Positions 32,244 through 41,767 of a stretch of DNA of 48,134 bases are shown here, piece after piece. Made by a program: the position numbers and the translations under genes. Within the stretch, counting starts at the first letter, position 1. Every line of letters begins with the position of its first letter. The DNA is from an uncultured Treponema sp. (lineage in GTDB: Bacteria; Spirochaetota; Spirochaetia; Treponematales; Treponemataceae): positions 1-48,134 of the forward strand of contig CALINC010000021.1 of NCBI GenBank assembly GCA_938045195.1, written 5' to 3'. The notes beneath the pieces were generated by a model that was not told where the DNA came from, ran no database searches, and was given only the letters and a program-made list of their open reading frames with translations.

Positions 32244-35200
32244 CTATATTCTTTTTCCGAACAACTGCGTCAATTCTTCGTTGCTCAGTTTTGAAATCCA
32301 TGTTTCGCCTGAAGAAATACTCATACCGCTTATTTCTCTTTTCTTTTGAATCATTGCGTCTATTTTTTCTTCAAAGGTGCCTGAACAGATAAAGCGGTGT
32401 ACAAATACATTTCGTGTTTGCCCGATACGGAATGCTCTGTCGGTAGCTTGGTCTTCAACGGCAGGGTTGTACCATAGATCAAAATGAATAACGCGGTTTG
32501 CCGCCGTTAAGTTTAGCCCTGTACCCCCTGCTTTTAACGAGATTAAAAATATTCTGTATGCAGGATTAGTTTGAAATTCTTCTACAGCTTTTTTCCGTTT
32601 TGAAGCGGGCATTTGTCCGTGCAGTAAAAGACATTCGGTATTTAATTCTTTTTTAATAATTTCTTGCAAGATTTCGAGCGTACCGACATATTGACTGAAA
32701 ATTAAAGTTTTTTCTCCTGCAGAAAGAATTCCGCTTAATAATTCTATGAGTGCCGTTGTTTTACCGGAGCGCGTCATTTCAGCGGGAGATGTTTTATCGT
32801 AAGCTTGCGGATGATTGCACGCTTGTTTTAGAGCGGTTAAAAGTTTCAGCATATAGGCTCGGCGTGCAGCCTTTGTCTCGGCGGAGATAACTTTACTTAA
32901 TTCCGCTTCAATTAAATTTTCGTAAAGTGCAAGCTGCTCCGGCGTTAAATTGCAATATTGGTTTGTAATTATTTTATCGGGTAAATCCGAAATTACAGCG
33001 GGATCAGTTTTGAGCCTTCTCATCAAAAACGGCGCTGTAATTTTTTTTAAACGTTCTGCAGTTTCGGCAGAATTATGCAGTTCAATCGGAATGCGCCACA
33101 CTTTTTTAAATTCATCGGCAGTACCTAAGTAACCTGGGAGAAAGAAATCGAAAATGGAACGCATATCTTCAAGATTATTTTCAACGGGAGTGCCGGTCAT
33201 TGCAATTTTTGCTTTTGCTTGAATTGCTTTAACCGCTTTTGCTTTTTTTGTTCCCGAATTTTTAATTGCCTGCGCTTCATCCAGTATTATGCAGAATAAT
33301 CTTTTATCTTTAATTTTTTCAATATCTTTTTGCATTGTTTGATATGTTGTAATTATTACATCGGAGTTTTGCAAGAATTTTCTTTTATTGCCGTGATAGA
33401 TTGAAGTTAAAAGTTCCGGTGCAAATTTTTTAATTTCGTGTTCCCAGTTTGAAATTAAACTTGCCGGCGCGGTAACTAAAACAGGCGCATCAAGTTCGCC
33501 TGAATTTTTGCAAGTTAAAATTAGGCTGATAATCTGAATGGTTTTTCCTAAGCCCATATCATCTGCAAGCAGACAGCCGAATCCGCTTTTTATATTTGCA
33601 TATAACCAGCGGAACCCTTTTTCTTGATACGGTCTCAGCCTTGCTTGTAAATTATGCGGCACTGCGGTATCTGTTCCTCTAAAAATGGACTCAAGTAATT
33701 TTTTTGCAGAGGGTGAACAAACAGCATCATCTGAAAGTACGGCTTGCAGAGCTTCGCGGCTGTCAGGTGGATTTTCAAAACGTTCAAGCATTTTTGCAAC
33801 TTGTTCAGGGTCAAGTAAAATAAATTCATCATTGAATTTTACAAGCCCCTGTTTATGTTCAAATAAGCGTTTAAATTCTTCATAGCTTAAAACCGTATCA
33901 CCGAGCATAACAGCACGGTCATATTCCAGCAAGTCGTCCATATTTAAAAATGAAACGATATTGCCGGCACCTTTTACCGCTTCAACTTTTACAACCGGTT
34001 TCGGAATTAAAAGCGTTTTTAAACTTTTAGGCAGAACAATATCGATTCCGAACTTTTGTAAAAGTTTTGACGACTTTTGCAGGAATGCGCTTGTTTCTTC
34101 GCATGAAAGCCGAACCGTTTTTTTTGCGGCAAGCAGTGAAAGTGCAGGAAGATAAGAGGCAAGCGTCGCCGGGAAACGTAAAAGTTCGTCGGGGTTTTTA
34201 CTTTTTTTTGCTGCAACACTTAACTCTTCAAAAGGCGGCGGTACATATTCTGCTTCAAGTGAAAAAGAATCCGCATCGGTTTCTTTATTTATTTGAACGG
34301 TTTGTGCAATGTTTTTTTGTTCAATACTTTTACGCACTAATGCCGAAAGTAAAAATTCTTCACCATCTTTAATTTGCGTAAGGGTGAGCCGATATTCATA
34401 TCCGCAATTACTGTAATTTAAAACGGAGAGCCACGAATAAATAACCGTATCCAAATTCCGCTTGCCGGGAATGCCGATGTCTATACATTCACCGGAAAAA
34501 AACAAAGCATCGATTTCTTTATCAGCTGCATAGGATTGATGAGGAGTAAACCGTAATGAATCGGCATATTCGGTTAAAAAAGCAGTGAGTAAAAGTTCGG
34601 CGCAATAGATTTTTCCCCATTGTTTTACGCAAGGGAAAAAATCATCGTGTAATATCGAAGCAAAATTTTCAACATCGTTTTTTATTTCGGAGGATGAATC
34701 GAGGGCTTTCCAAAAGATACTTATATTTTTGTCTTCGGTAAAAGCGGCAGGAATAAAAGCAGAACTTTGGATTAATTTTTTTGTAAGCGAATAAAATGAA
34801 AGAATTATTTTACAACTTTCACTTATTCCTTCAGTAATGTTTTTGCCGTCAAAAATTGAAGAGGCTTGAAAAAGAGTCAGCGTTGTTTCTTTATCTTCCG
34901 TTAGTGTAACAGTCAGTGTTAGATATTTTTTTCGGTTTAAGGGAAATTCATTATCTTCCAAGTTTAAATCGCCGGTGTTTATTTTTATTGCAGAAAATAA
35001 AAACGGATTAAGCGCAGTTTTTTGAGTATCTTGTTTTAATGAACCCGTTTTTAATTTTTTTTCTTCATCCGCATAAAAATTGATACCATAATTAAATATT
35101 GCTTTATGGTAAAATTCGGTAAGCTTTATTATAAAATCAGGCGATGTAAAATTGGGCGTATTCGGCAATATGTTTGTAATTAAGGGAAGATACGATTCAC

Positions 35201-35843
35201 CTAATTCAAAACGCAGCGGTTCTGAAAGCAAAACAGAATCGGTGCCGGCAAGTATTTTTTTTAATTCCGTTTTGCGTAAAATGAGCGGAACAGGATGCTC
35301 TTGCAGCGGAACAAATTGCCCGGTTTCCGCATCTTCCGAAATGTGTACCGTAGTTAAATCGAAACCTGCCAGTTTGAATAAAAGACGCGGGTCGTGGTCT
35401 ATTTCTTTTGCAAGTAAAAAAAGAACAGCCGCCATGTGTTTGCATGGATCACCTGCATCGGGGCAGGTACAGTCGCGTTCGATTAAATCCCAGCGGGCAG
35501 GAATAAGGCGTACTTTCTTTTTCTTTAATATTTCGATAAAGCCCGGGCTCATAATACCGGCGCGTAAACCTGCAAGCTCAATCGGATTATTTTCCAAAAG
35601 CGAGCGGATTATTTTTGTATTTGTTTCGGAAAGCGGCGGAAATTTTAAATAGACATGATACCAAGGTGCATAATGCCCTTTTACCTTAGCTGCCGCCGAG
35701 CGTTCTTTTATAACTAAAGAGGTTACCTTACCGGTATTTGCATAAGTTTTCCCGCGGGAAAGTCTGCCTGAATCATCGTAAGATTTAAGCATGTCTAAAA
35801 ACCATTCGCCCCACGGTGTTGTTCCATAACTTTGCCGTACCAT
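32244..35843 (-). CDS. SWIM zinc-finger SNF2-family helicase
   Basis: The product is 1199 residues from the ATG at 35843. SYGTTPWGEWFLDML at the start matches the SWIM-protein N terminus, whereas the frame extending to 35906 does not. The SWIM finger CTCPDAGDPCKH (about 120-131) keeps CxC...CxH. The C-terminal half is a Snf2 motor: LADDMGLGKTIQIISL (about 755-770), ILDEAQAIKN, MTGTPVENNLEDM, LISLKAGGTGLNLTAANRV and DQATDRAFRIGQ. Such enzymes translocate on double-stranded DNA; the cellular role of the bacterial SWIM type is unclear. A promoter abuts the ATG and no SD is seen. It converges with selD. Confidence 0.93.
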   Translation of the reverse strand: MVRQSYGTTPWGEWFLDMLKSYDDSGRLSRGKTYANTGKVTSLVIKERSAAAKVKGHYAPWYHVYLKFPPLSETNTKIIRSLLENNPIELAGLRAGIMSPGFIEILKKKKVRLIPARWDLIERDCTCPDAGDPCKHMAAVLFLLAKEIDHDPRLLFKLAGFDLTTVHISEDAETGQFVPLQEHPVPLILRKTELKKILAGTDSVLLSEPLRFELGESYLPLITNILPNTPNFTSPDFIIKLTEFYHKAIFNYGINFYADEEKKLKTGSLKQDTQKTALNPFLFSAIKINTGDLNLEDNEFPLNRKKYLTLTVTLTEDKETTLTLFQASSIFDGKNITEGISESCKIILSFYSLTKKLIQSSAFIPAAFTEDKNISIFWKALDSSSEIKNDVENFASILHDDFFPCVKQWGKIYCAELLLTAFLTEYADSLRFTPHQSYAADKEIDALFFSGECIDIGIPGKRNLDTVIYSWLSVLNYSNCGYEYRLTLTQIKDGEEFLLSALVRKSIEQKNIAQTVQINKETDADSFSLEAEYVPPPFEELSVAAKKSKNPDELLRFPATLASYLPALSLLAAKKTVRLSCEETSAFLQKSSKLLQKFGIDIVLPKSLKTLLIPKPVVKVEAVKGAGNIVSFLNMDDLLEYDRAVMLGDTVLSYEEFKRLFEHKQGLVKFNDEFILLDPEQVAKMLERFENPPDSREALQAVLSDDAVCSPSAKKLLESIFRGTDTAVPHNLQARLRPYQEKGFRWLYANIKSGFGCLLADDMGLGKTIQIISLILTCKNSGELDAPVLVTAPASLISNWEHEIKKFAPELLTSIYHGNKRKFLQNSDVIITTYQTMQKDIEKIKDKRLFCIILDEAQAIKNSGTKKAKAVKAIQAKAKIAMTGTPVENNLEDMRSIFDFFLPGYLGTADEFKKVWRIPIELHNSAETAERLKKITAPFLMRRLKTDPAVISDLPDKIITNQYCNLTPEQLALYENLIEAELSKVISAETKAARRAYMLKLLTALKQACNHPQAYDKTSPAEMTRSGKTTALIELLSGILSAGEKTLIFSQYVGTLEILQEIIKKELNTECLLLHGQMPASKRKKAVEEFQTNPAYRIFLISLKAGGTGLNLTAANRVIHFDLWYNPAVEDQATDRAFRIGQTRNVFVHRFICSGTFEEKIDAMIQKKREISGMSISSGETWISKLSNEELTQLFGKRI

Positions 35844-35850
35844 ATTAAAG

Positions 35851-35879
35851 ACTATAGCAGAATGTGGAACTATTTGCAA
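35851..35879 (-). promoter_or_regulatory. promoter of the SNF2 gene, giving a leaderless mRNA
   Basis: On the minus strand TTGCAA (35879-35874), 17-bp spacer, TATAGT (35856-35851), then 7 nt to the ATG at 35843. No SD lies between. Confidence 0.65.
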
Positions 35880-36004
35880 GGTAAGGAGAGGGCAAGCAAT
35901 AATCAATATAAGATTTCCTTTACTCGTGAACTTATACGGTATACTATTTTACAAGATAATTCAAATGTAAAAATTTACAATTTAAATAAATAAAGAAATA
36001 TTAT

Positions 36005-36184
36005 ATGATGAAGTATGCAGCACAAAATACGGCGATATTGAGAAAAGTTACAATGAACTTAATTAAAATTGCTCCTGAGCCGGTACGAAAAAAGCAAACA
36101 AAGAAGAAGGCTTCTATGAAACAAAAATTAGGTCTCTGTATGATCAATGATGATTACTTATTTTCCGTTTTACAACTTTTGTGA
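36005..36184 (+). pseudogene. C-terminal remnant of an ISAs1/IS4-like transposase
   Basis: A 59-codon frame reads KYAAQNTAILRKVTMNLIKI, then KKQTKKKASMKQKLGLC, then NDDYLFSVLQLL before TGA. The N-x-AILRK-x-x-x-NLIK block followed by a basic stretch, S-x-K-x-K and D-x-YL-x-x-(I/V)L is the usual C-terminal end of ISAs1-type (H-repeat) transposases. The catalytic DDE part is missing. The preceding bases (35880-36004) are AT-rich and show no rest of the gene. I see no terminal inverted repeats. It marks an old insertion between the SNF2 gene and adk. Confidence 0.6.
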
Positions 36185-36248
36185 TGCGGTTGCCCTGATT
36201 GACATCCTTGAATCTCGCCAACTTTCAATTTTTTGAGATTTATAATAT

Positions 36249-36878
36249 TTATATTGGAAATTTTTCTTTAAATTTTTTTAAGACCTCTGCTGAAACGGGA
36301 CGGGCATCTATATCGACGGTCAAGTTCTTTTTGCCGTAATAATCAATTAAAGGAGCCGTTTGTTTCCTATAGGCTTCAAGTCTTTTCTCGATAGCTTCAA
36401 TTTTATCGTCAGGACGTATGATTAAGCCGTTGCCGCAAGCATCACAGATACCGTCTTTTACAGGTCTTACAAATTCGATATGAAAACTTTTCCCGCAGCC
36501 GCTGCAAATTCTTCTGCCGGAAAGTCTTTTGATAACTTCACTATCGGAAATATCAAAATTGATTACATGATGAATCTTAACGAGCTTTTCTAAGGCTTCG
36601 GCTTGCGCAATTGTTCTTGGAAAGCCGTCAAGAATAAAGCCGCTCTTTGCGTCATCTTTTTCAAGCCTTTCTTTTACCAATGCAATCGTTAAATCATCGC
36701 TTACCAAAGCCCCCGAATCAATAATGGCTTTCACTTTTTTTCCCAATTCGGTTTGATTTTTAATTGCAGCTCTAAAAAGATCTCCGGTAGAAATATGCGG
36801 AATCTTATAGGTTTTTGAAACCTCAAAAGCTAAGGTGCCCTTGCCTGCTCCGGGCGGGCCTAAAAAAATACAGTTCAC
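36249..36878 (-). CDS. adk: adenylate kinase
   Basis: Adk interconverts ATP + AMP and 2 ADP. The P-loop is GPPGAGKGT (7-15), the AMP-binding motif is FILDGFPRTIAQAE (about 81-94), and the LID domain carries a four-Cys zinc site (CSGCGKSF...CDACGNG, about 124-152), as in Gram-positive and some spirochaete enzymes. 209 residues. SD GGAGG lies just before the ATG. It follows the symporter gene by 48 bp on the same strand and may be co-transcribed. Confidence 0.97.
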   Translation of the reverse strand: MNCIFLGPPGAGKGTLAFEVSKTYKIPHISTGDLFRAAIKNQTELGKKVKAIIDSGALVSDDLTIALVKERLEKDDAKSGFILDGFPRTIAQAEALEKLVKIHHVINFDISDSEVIKRLSGRRICSGCGKSFHIEFVRPVKDGICDACGNGLIIRPDDKIEAIEKRLEAYRKQTAPLIDYYGKKNLTVDIDARPVSAEVLKKFKEKFPI

Positions 36879-36926
36879 GTTTTTCCTCCAAATAACTGAA
36901 AAAATATTTAAAAGCCTAACGGCATT

Positions 36927-38156
36927 TTAAATGAAAAATCTTAAATCACGCGGATTTGTCATTTTTGAAACATATCCGATTATATACGTTCCCACAAGTG
37001 CCGTAAGGGCATCAACAGCGGCGGCAATTGAACCGATAAAAAAAGCTGCGGGGCGTAAAATTAAAAAACCCGATTCAAAACCTCGCCCATAAATTGAACA
37101 AATAGCCACAAGCGAAATATATGTACCGGTAATCGGAAATCTTCCTAAAAAGAATGAAAAGAATGAAGCGGCACAAACAAGCCAAATCATATCTTCAGCA
37201 GATATACCCAAGCTGGAGTATGATTTTAGAATTACGATAAAACTAATCGTTACAACCATTGCGCTGCCCGCTCTTCCAAAAATTGAAAATACGGGTAAAA
37301 CTACAGAAGAAATTCTCCTGCGAATTCCCAAACTTTCATTTGCATGACGCAATAAAACAGGTAAGGTTAGATTCGTATCGCCTGAAAAAAATGCAGCTAA
37401 AACGGGAGCAATTGCTGCATAAAGAATTTTGTATGGGTTTACATCTCTGCAAATAATTTTTAAGAGCAGCGGATAAATAATCAGTGCAATTATAAAAAAA
37501 TCCGCAAGCAATAAAATGATAAATCCCGTAAAAAATTTTGAGGAAAGCATTTCTCTAAATTGAATAACCCAACGCACCGAAACGGCAATTAACCCAATGG
37601 AAAACATATCTACAAAAAAAGCCGTTACCGCATACGCAACCCGTGAAAGAGAGTCAAACAGCGTTAAAGCGGGTTTTGCAATATTTTTATCTACCGCACA
37701 GCCGGCTCCGGCAAAACCTGCAAAAATACACAAGGGTAAAATATACACTCCTCTGATAAAGGCTTCAAAAGCACTTGATGGGAAAAGCATAAAAAAAGAG
37801 TCTTTTATTCCGAGAGGCTCTACTTTTACGGCTTCTTCTACAAAAATGGGAATACGGGACGGATTACCCACTGAAACTGAAATAAGACCGAGCATTGCCG
37901 TAAAAAAAGCCGTAATAATAATAAATATTGATACAAATCCTACAAGTTTTAATAAACTTTTTGACTCGCGTAATTTAAAAATACTGACGGTAAAACCGAA
38001 AAACAATACGGGATATAAAGAATAACGTCCGAACTGAACAGCGAGATTGGACATAAATTCAGCAGAAGAATTAAAAAGCTCACTTCCGGTATTTGCAAAA
38101 ACGGCAAGAGCAGTTCCCAACAAAATACCGATAAGATATTTTATCCAAATTTTCAT
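36927..38156 (-). CDS. dicarboxylate/amino-acid:cation symporter (DAACS/SDF family)
   Basis: A 409-residue polytopic membrane protein with the family's layout: N-terminal KIWIKYLIGILLGTALAVF, six to eight hydrophobic segments, and a core with FSGDTNLTLPVLLRHANESLG (about 259-279), VVLPVFSIFGRAGSAMVVTISF (hairpin region, about 287-308) and the final ALTALVGTYIIG. The Ser-rich and NMDGT-type motifs of glutamate carriers are diverged, so the substrate (glutamate, aspartate, serine or a dicarboxylate) cannot be named. It is upstream of adk. Confidence 0.85.
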   Translation of the reverse strand: MKIWIKYLIGILLGTALAVFANTGSELFNSSAEFMSNLAVQFGRYSLYPVLFFGFTVSIFKLRESKSLLKLVGFVSIFIIITAFFTAMLGLISVSVGNPSRIPIFVEEAVKVEPLGIKDSFFMLFPSSAFEAFIRGVYILPLCIFAGFAGAGCAVDKNIAKPALTLFDSLSRVAYAVTAFFVDMFSIGLIAVSVRWVIQFREMLSSKFFTGFIILLLADFFIIALIIYPLLLKIICRDVNPYKILYAAIAPVLAAFFSGDTNLTLPVLLRHANESLGIRRRISSVVLPVFSIFGRAGSAMVVTISFIVILKSYSSLGISAEDMIWLVCAASFFSFFLGRFPITGTYISLVAICSIYGRGFESGFLILRPAAFFIGSIAAAVDALTALVGTYIIGYVSKMTNPRDLRFFI

Positions 38157-38335
38157 ATTCGCATTTTACAACAAGAATGCTATTCAGTCAATAGATACGG
38201 CAAAAGTACGAAAATAAGCAACCCGCCTTGTTAAAGTATAATCCTAAGCCTTGCCGTCAACGGGTTTTTAGGGCAGAAAAAATTTTCCTCTCCCCCTCGC
38301 TGCCGGATTGTCTTCCCTACCCTTTTGTTCTCCCC

Positions 38336-38363
38336 TTGACCAAATACCGAATTTATTTAATAA
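38336..38363 (+). promoter_or_regulatory. likely promoter of the 38387 gene
   Basis: TTGACC (38336-38341) and an AT-rich -10 (TAATAA, 38358-38363, spacer 16) precede an SD-like GAGG and the ATG at 38387. The 230-bp gap behind it (from 38157) holds no other gene. Confidence 0.5.
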
Positions 38364-38386
38364 TACACGGGCTTGAGGACTTTAAT

Positions 38387-39406
38387 ATGAAAAAAATGTG
38401 CATGTTCTTTTGTTTTTTATTTTCTACTTTATTTTGTACCTTTTCGATTGAACCTATAAGTTCTAATTGGACGGGTACGAATTCCGGAGATTATGTCATT
38501 TATAAAGACAATTCGTGGAAAGAACCTGCATGGATAGGATTCCTCTATTATAATGCAAATACAATAGGTTCATTTTTATATACTGCCAAAGGGAAGACGG
38601 TTATAAAAATTCTTTTCACCGGCGAAGAATTAAACGGCGAATTTGTAATTACCGGACAAAATATAATTTCGGGAGCCGACAATGATTCCAATTATATATA
38701 TGGCGTAAATTATTTAATGGAAATCCTGCCTAAATTGTATGCGTGGAAAAGGGAGCCTACAAACAAAAGTATTGTAATAAAACGGGCATCAGAATTTATA
38801 AATGAAGCGCAATTCGGCGGAGAAAATGAAATCCGCTTTTCTTCATATATTCCGCTTTTTCATATTGAAAGTATTTTGGATAAAGAAAGCCGCCCTATAT
38901 TTACTTTAGAAGAAATAGGACTTACACAGGATGAAAAGCAATTTTTTGATTTTTCTCCTATTGAATCCATCGAAATTAGAAATTCGGACTTTGCACTAAA
39001 TGAAAATGCCGAAAGGAAGCCCATAGCAATAAATGGAATATATATCAATCTTGACTCGCAATGGGAACAAATTGCCGATAATAGTTTTCTCTTGGGCAAT
39101 GAAGCTTTTTTAGTCGTTACTCCGGTCGATTTACAAAACATGCCCGGTGAAAAAAATGATTTTTTAATTAAATATCTTTCTTCTTCAGGAAAACTGGTAA
39201 AAGTGTTGGCAGCAAAAACGGACATTTCCGGTTCTGCCAATAATTTTAAAATTAAAAATCAAGTTTACGATTGCAAAACAAAGACAATAAAATATGACAT
39301 AAAATTAATAAAAAATATTGAAGATTCAAAATACATAATTACCGGTTTAACTGTCGATAAATCGATATATGAAAAATATAAAAACTATTTTGATAATTTA
39401 TTTTAA
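38387..39406 (+). CDS. exported protein of unknown function
   Basis: 339 residues from the ATG at 38387, chosen because GAGG precedes it and a signal peptide (MKKMCMFFCFLFSTLFCTFS) follows. The longer frame to 38228 is not supported. The mature protein has beta-rich stretches (SGDYVIYKDNSWKEPAWIGF, KTVIKILFTGEELNGEFVI, SSGKLVKVLAAKTDISGS) and a helical segment around YGVNYLMEILPKLY. No known domain is recognised. A 17-nt gap to the acyltransferase suggests one operon with the two lipid-type genes downstream. Confidence 0.65.
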   Translation: MKKMCMFFCFLFSTLFCTFSIEPISSNWTGTNSGDYVIYKDNSWKEPAWIGFLYYNANTIGSFLYTAKGKTVIKILFTGEELNGEFVITGQNIISGADNDSNYIYGVNYLMEILPKLYAWKREPTNKSIVIKRASEFINEAQFGGENEIRFSSYIPLFHIESILDKESRPIFTLEEIGLTQDEKQFFDFSPIESIEIRNSDFALNENAERKPIAINGIYINLDSQWEQIADNSFLLGNEAFLVVTPVDLQNMPGEKNDFLIKYLSSSGKLVKVLAAKTDISGSANNFKIKNQVYDCKTKTIKYDIKLIKNIEDSKYIITGLTVDKSIYEKYKNYFDNLF

Positions 39407-39423
39407 CTTGTATGGAGGAAAAT

Positions 39424-40311
39424 ATGCCTACAACCTTACTTGAATATTTTAAAGATTACTTGCCGCTCTTTGAAAAAGCTGCAAAAGGAGCTGTAGAAAT
39501 TACGGGAGAAAATGTCTTACAGCACGGAAACCCCGAATTTAACAAAATAATGAACTCGATTATCGACAAACTCCTTTTGCAAGGTTCCGAATTCCGGCAT
39601 TCCGAAAATCTTGAGAAATTTTTAGATGCGGTAAATTCAGGCAAAAAAGGCATTATTCTTGCAGAACATTACAGCAATTTTGACTATCCTATTTTGCTTA
39701 ATCTTATGCACAAAACGGGAGAAAAAGGAGCAGCCCTTGCAAAAAAATGTATTGCCATTGCAGGCTTAAAGTTAGGAGAAGATAATAATCATATTGCTTC
39801 ATGCAGCGAGGGCTATGACAGAATTTTTATCTATCCGAGCCGTTCAATTAAAAGTATAACCGACCCTGTAGAAAGAGCGGTGCAAATTAAAAGAAGCAAA
39901 CAGATAAACCTTGCTTCAATGCGGGCATTGGAAAAAGTTAAAAAAGAAGGACGCGTCGTGGTTGTTTATCCCGCCGGAACACGTTACCGACCCGGAAGAC
40001 CGGAAACAAAACGGGGAGTAAAAGAAATAGATTCTTACATAAAAATGTCTGATATAATGCTCCTTGTTTCGGTAAATGGAAATTGTTTAAAAATTTCGGA
40101 ATCGGGAAATATGACCGAAGACATAATTTGTACCGACAAAATTATTCTTGACGCAAGCGAAGTAATAGACTGTGCCGAATTTCGCGAAGAGGTTAAATCC
40201 CGTCATGCCGGAATTGAAGGCATAGAAAAAAAACAAGCTGTCGTAGACCGAGTTATGGAGATTCTTGAAAAAATGCACGAGCTTAATGAAAAAGGAAGAT
40301 TGACAAAATGA
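39424..40311 (+). CDS. PlsC-like glycerolipid acyltransferase
   Basis: Acyltransferases of this type acylate (lyso)glycerophosphates at the membrane. The catalytic HX4D box is HYSNFD (about residue 80), and the substrate-binding motif VYPAGTRYRPGRPETKRG (about 180-197) corresponds to the F/Y-P-x-GTR box. 295 residues. The ATG at 39424 has GGAGG; an ATG at 39412 overlaps that SD and is rejected. The stop overlaps the ATG of the thioesterase (ATGA), so the two are coupled and both point to acyl-chain metabolism. The position acylated (sn-1 or sn-2) is not clear. Confidence 0.85.
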   Translation: MPTTLLEYFKDYLPLFEKAAKGAVEITGENVLQHGNPEFNKIMNSIIDKLLLQGSEFRHSENLEKFLDAVNSGKKGIILAEHYSNFDYPILLNLMHKTGEKGAALAKKCIAIAGLKLGEDNNHIASCSEGYDRIFIYPSRSIKSITDPVERAVQIKRSKQINLASMRALEKVKKEGRVVVVYPAGTRYRPGRPETKRGVKEIDSYIKMSDIMLLVSVNGNCLKISESGNMTEDIICTDKIILDASEVIDCAEFREEVKSRHAGIEGIEKKQAVVDRVMEILEKMHELNEKGRLTK

Positions 40312-40709
40312 CACACACATCTCATATTGAAGTACGCACTTATGAACTTGATTCGTATAATCATGTAAACAATGCAGTATACTTAAATTATTTGGAATAT
40401 TCCCGTATGGATTTTTTACGGGCAGTAGGATTTAACTATTTAGCTCTTTTTGAGGAAGGTTATATGTTGTACGTTTCACATATAAATATTAAATACAAAT
40501 ATTCCGCCCGCCTGTATGAAAAATTAAGTATAGAATGTACTCCTACAAAACTCGGCAAAGTTTCCGGCACGTTCTTTCAAGTTATAAAAAATGAACAAGG
40601 TATCGTTTGCGCTGAAGCCGATGTTACATGGGGCTGTGTAGACAAAACAGGTAAACCTGCTAAAATTCCTGAACAATACATTGTCGAAGGAATGAAGCCG
40701 GTAAAATAG
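40308..40709 (+). CDS. 4HBT-type acyl-CoA thioesterase (YbgC/FadM-like)
   Basis: A 133-residue hot-dog-fold protein. The start (HIEVRTYELDSYNHVNNAVY) has the active-site Asp followed by the N-H-V-N-N motif of YbgC-type thioesterases, and LNYLEYSRMDFLRA continues the central helix. Such enzymes hydrolyse acyl-CoA or acyl-ACP thioesters. It overlaps the acyltransferase by 4 nt. It converges with the 41153-40722 gene with a gap of only 12 bp and no visible terminator. Confidence 0.9.
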   Translation: MTHTSHIEVRTYELDSYNHVNNAVYLNYLEYSRMDFLRAVGFNYLALFEEGYMLYVSHINIKYKYSARLYEKLSIECTPTKLGKVSGTFFQVIKNEQGIVCAEADVTWGCVDKTGKPAKIPEQYIVEGMKPVK

Positions 40710-40721
40710 ATTGCGTTACTG

Positions 40722-41153
40722 CTAGACCTTACTCGCAAGATCGGCAACATCGTTTTTCCACGAGTAAATCTTATTTTTATCTTCCCATTCTATTAAGCGG
40801 ACTATTTTAAAATCTTTACGTAATTTGGGGTTTGCGAAATAGACTATTGCAAAATTTCCGTTCCCTATATAAATAATTTCTTCTTTGGGTTTTAAGTCTT
40901 CCGCTTTTTTTAAAAATTCTATAACGCAATCAAAATGAACAGGATAACCGCTTTCCTTATCCGCAATGGCGGAAGTTAAATCTTCTATCGGGTTACCGCA
41001 TTTTGCACAGATAAATTCGGGAAATTCTATTTTGCTTACTTGAAAATCTTTTTGATGATGTAAATATAATTTAGGTTTTTGAGGTAAAAGCTCATTTGGA
41101 TTAAATGCAATTTTTTCACGGTTATTATTTTGCTTATTTTTTTTCTTGTTCAT
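40722..41153 (-). CDS. small Zn-ribbon-like protein of unknown function
   Basis: 143 residues from the ATG at 41153, which has GGAGG 9 nt upstream. The N terminus is basic and Asn/Lys-rich (NKKKNKQNNNREK). A CxxC (FICAKCGNPI, about 48-57) with a later H-x-x-C (YPVHFDCVIEF) could bind zinc. The C-terminal half is beta-rich (EEIIYIGNGNFAIVYFANP). The family is not recognised. It overlaps the 84-codon frame upstream and is the last gene of the flhX operon. Confidence 0.65.
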   Translation of the reverse strand: MNKKKNKQNNNREKIAFNPNELLPQKPKLYLHHQKDFQVSKIEFPEFICAKCGNPIEDLTSAIADKESGYPVHFDCVIEFLKKAEDLKPKEEIIYIGNGNFAIVYFANPKLRKDFKIVRLIEWEDKNKIYSWKNDVADLASKV

Positions 41154-41376
41154 AATCGAATCCTCCATTCAAAATTCTTTCGGTTATAATTGAAGCTAAT
41201 CTGTAAATTGCAGCATCAACATATTCCGGATCTTCAAGTTTTTCTTCCATTGTGCGTAACCTATCGGAAAGCAGTGCAGAATTGCCGCTGTTTCTTTCCG
41301 GCGTAGATAATGAAGCAAAAATCGGCGGACGGATTCTTTTATTTTTTTTATGAGAAAGTAAATTTATATCAGTCAT
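41134..41376 (-). CDS. small protein of unknown function
   Basis: 80 residues from the ATG at 41376 (GGAG upstream; the TTG at 41388 would place the SD inside the gene). No domain is recognised. The C-terminal half is predicted helical (SALLSDRLRTMEEKLEDPEY, AAIYRLASIITERILNGGF). It overlaps yraN upstream and the Zn-ribbon-like gene downstream, which supports it as a real, coupled gene. Confidence 0.6.
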   Translation of the reverse strand: MTDINLLSHKKNKRIRPPIFASLSTPERNSGNSALLSDRLRTMEEKLEDPEYVDAAIYRLASIITERILNGGFDYEQEKK

Positions 41377-41761
41377 GACAATCTCCAAAAGCGTCTTTTA
41401 AATGCAGAATTTCTTGGGTTTGCATCGGTTGCACTAAAAAAGGGTTTGATTTTAAAACAATCACATCAAATCGCATATACATCTCATTATATTTTCGATT
41501 ACTTTCAATAAAATATTTAGCGGTTTCGCATATTTTCATTTGTTTTTTTTTACTTATAATAATATCCAAATCTTCAATCCGGGTATTCGGTAATGTTTTT
41601 ACTTCAACAAACACAATAAAAGGGGCTGGCACCGTCTTATCCAAAGCAATAATATCAATTTCTCCGGTTCTTGTCCTCCAGTTTGTTGCAAGAATGGTAT
41701 AGCCTTGGTTTTTAAGCCAATCGGCAGCGCAAAATTCACCCTGTTGTCCCAGAGATACCAT
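41369..41761 (-). CDS. yraN: YraN family (UPF0102) nuclease-fold protein
   Basis: 130 residues. The restriction-endonuclease-fold core is present: GQQGEFCAADWLKNQGYTIL (E about 9), then TRTGEIDIIALD (about 31-42) and FIVFVEVKTLP (about 48-58). This gives the E...GEID...EVK pattern conserved in YraN. Its cellular role is not established; relatives are linked to DNA repair or recombination. It lies between the HD-GYP gene (6 nt upstream) and a small gene it overlaps. Confidence 0.93.
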   Translation of the reverse strand: MVSLGQQGEFCAADWLKNQGYTILATNWRTRTGEIDIIALDKTVPAPFIVFVEVKTLPNTRIEDLDIIISKKKQMKICETAKYFIESNRKYNEMYMRFDVIVLKSNPFLVQPMQTQEILHLKDAFGDCHD

Positions 41762-41767
41762 ATTCCC

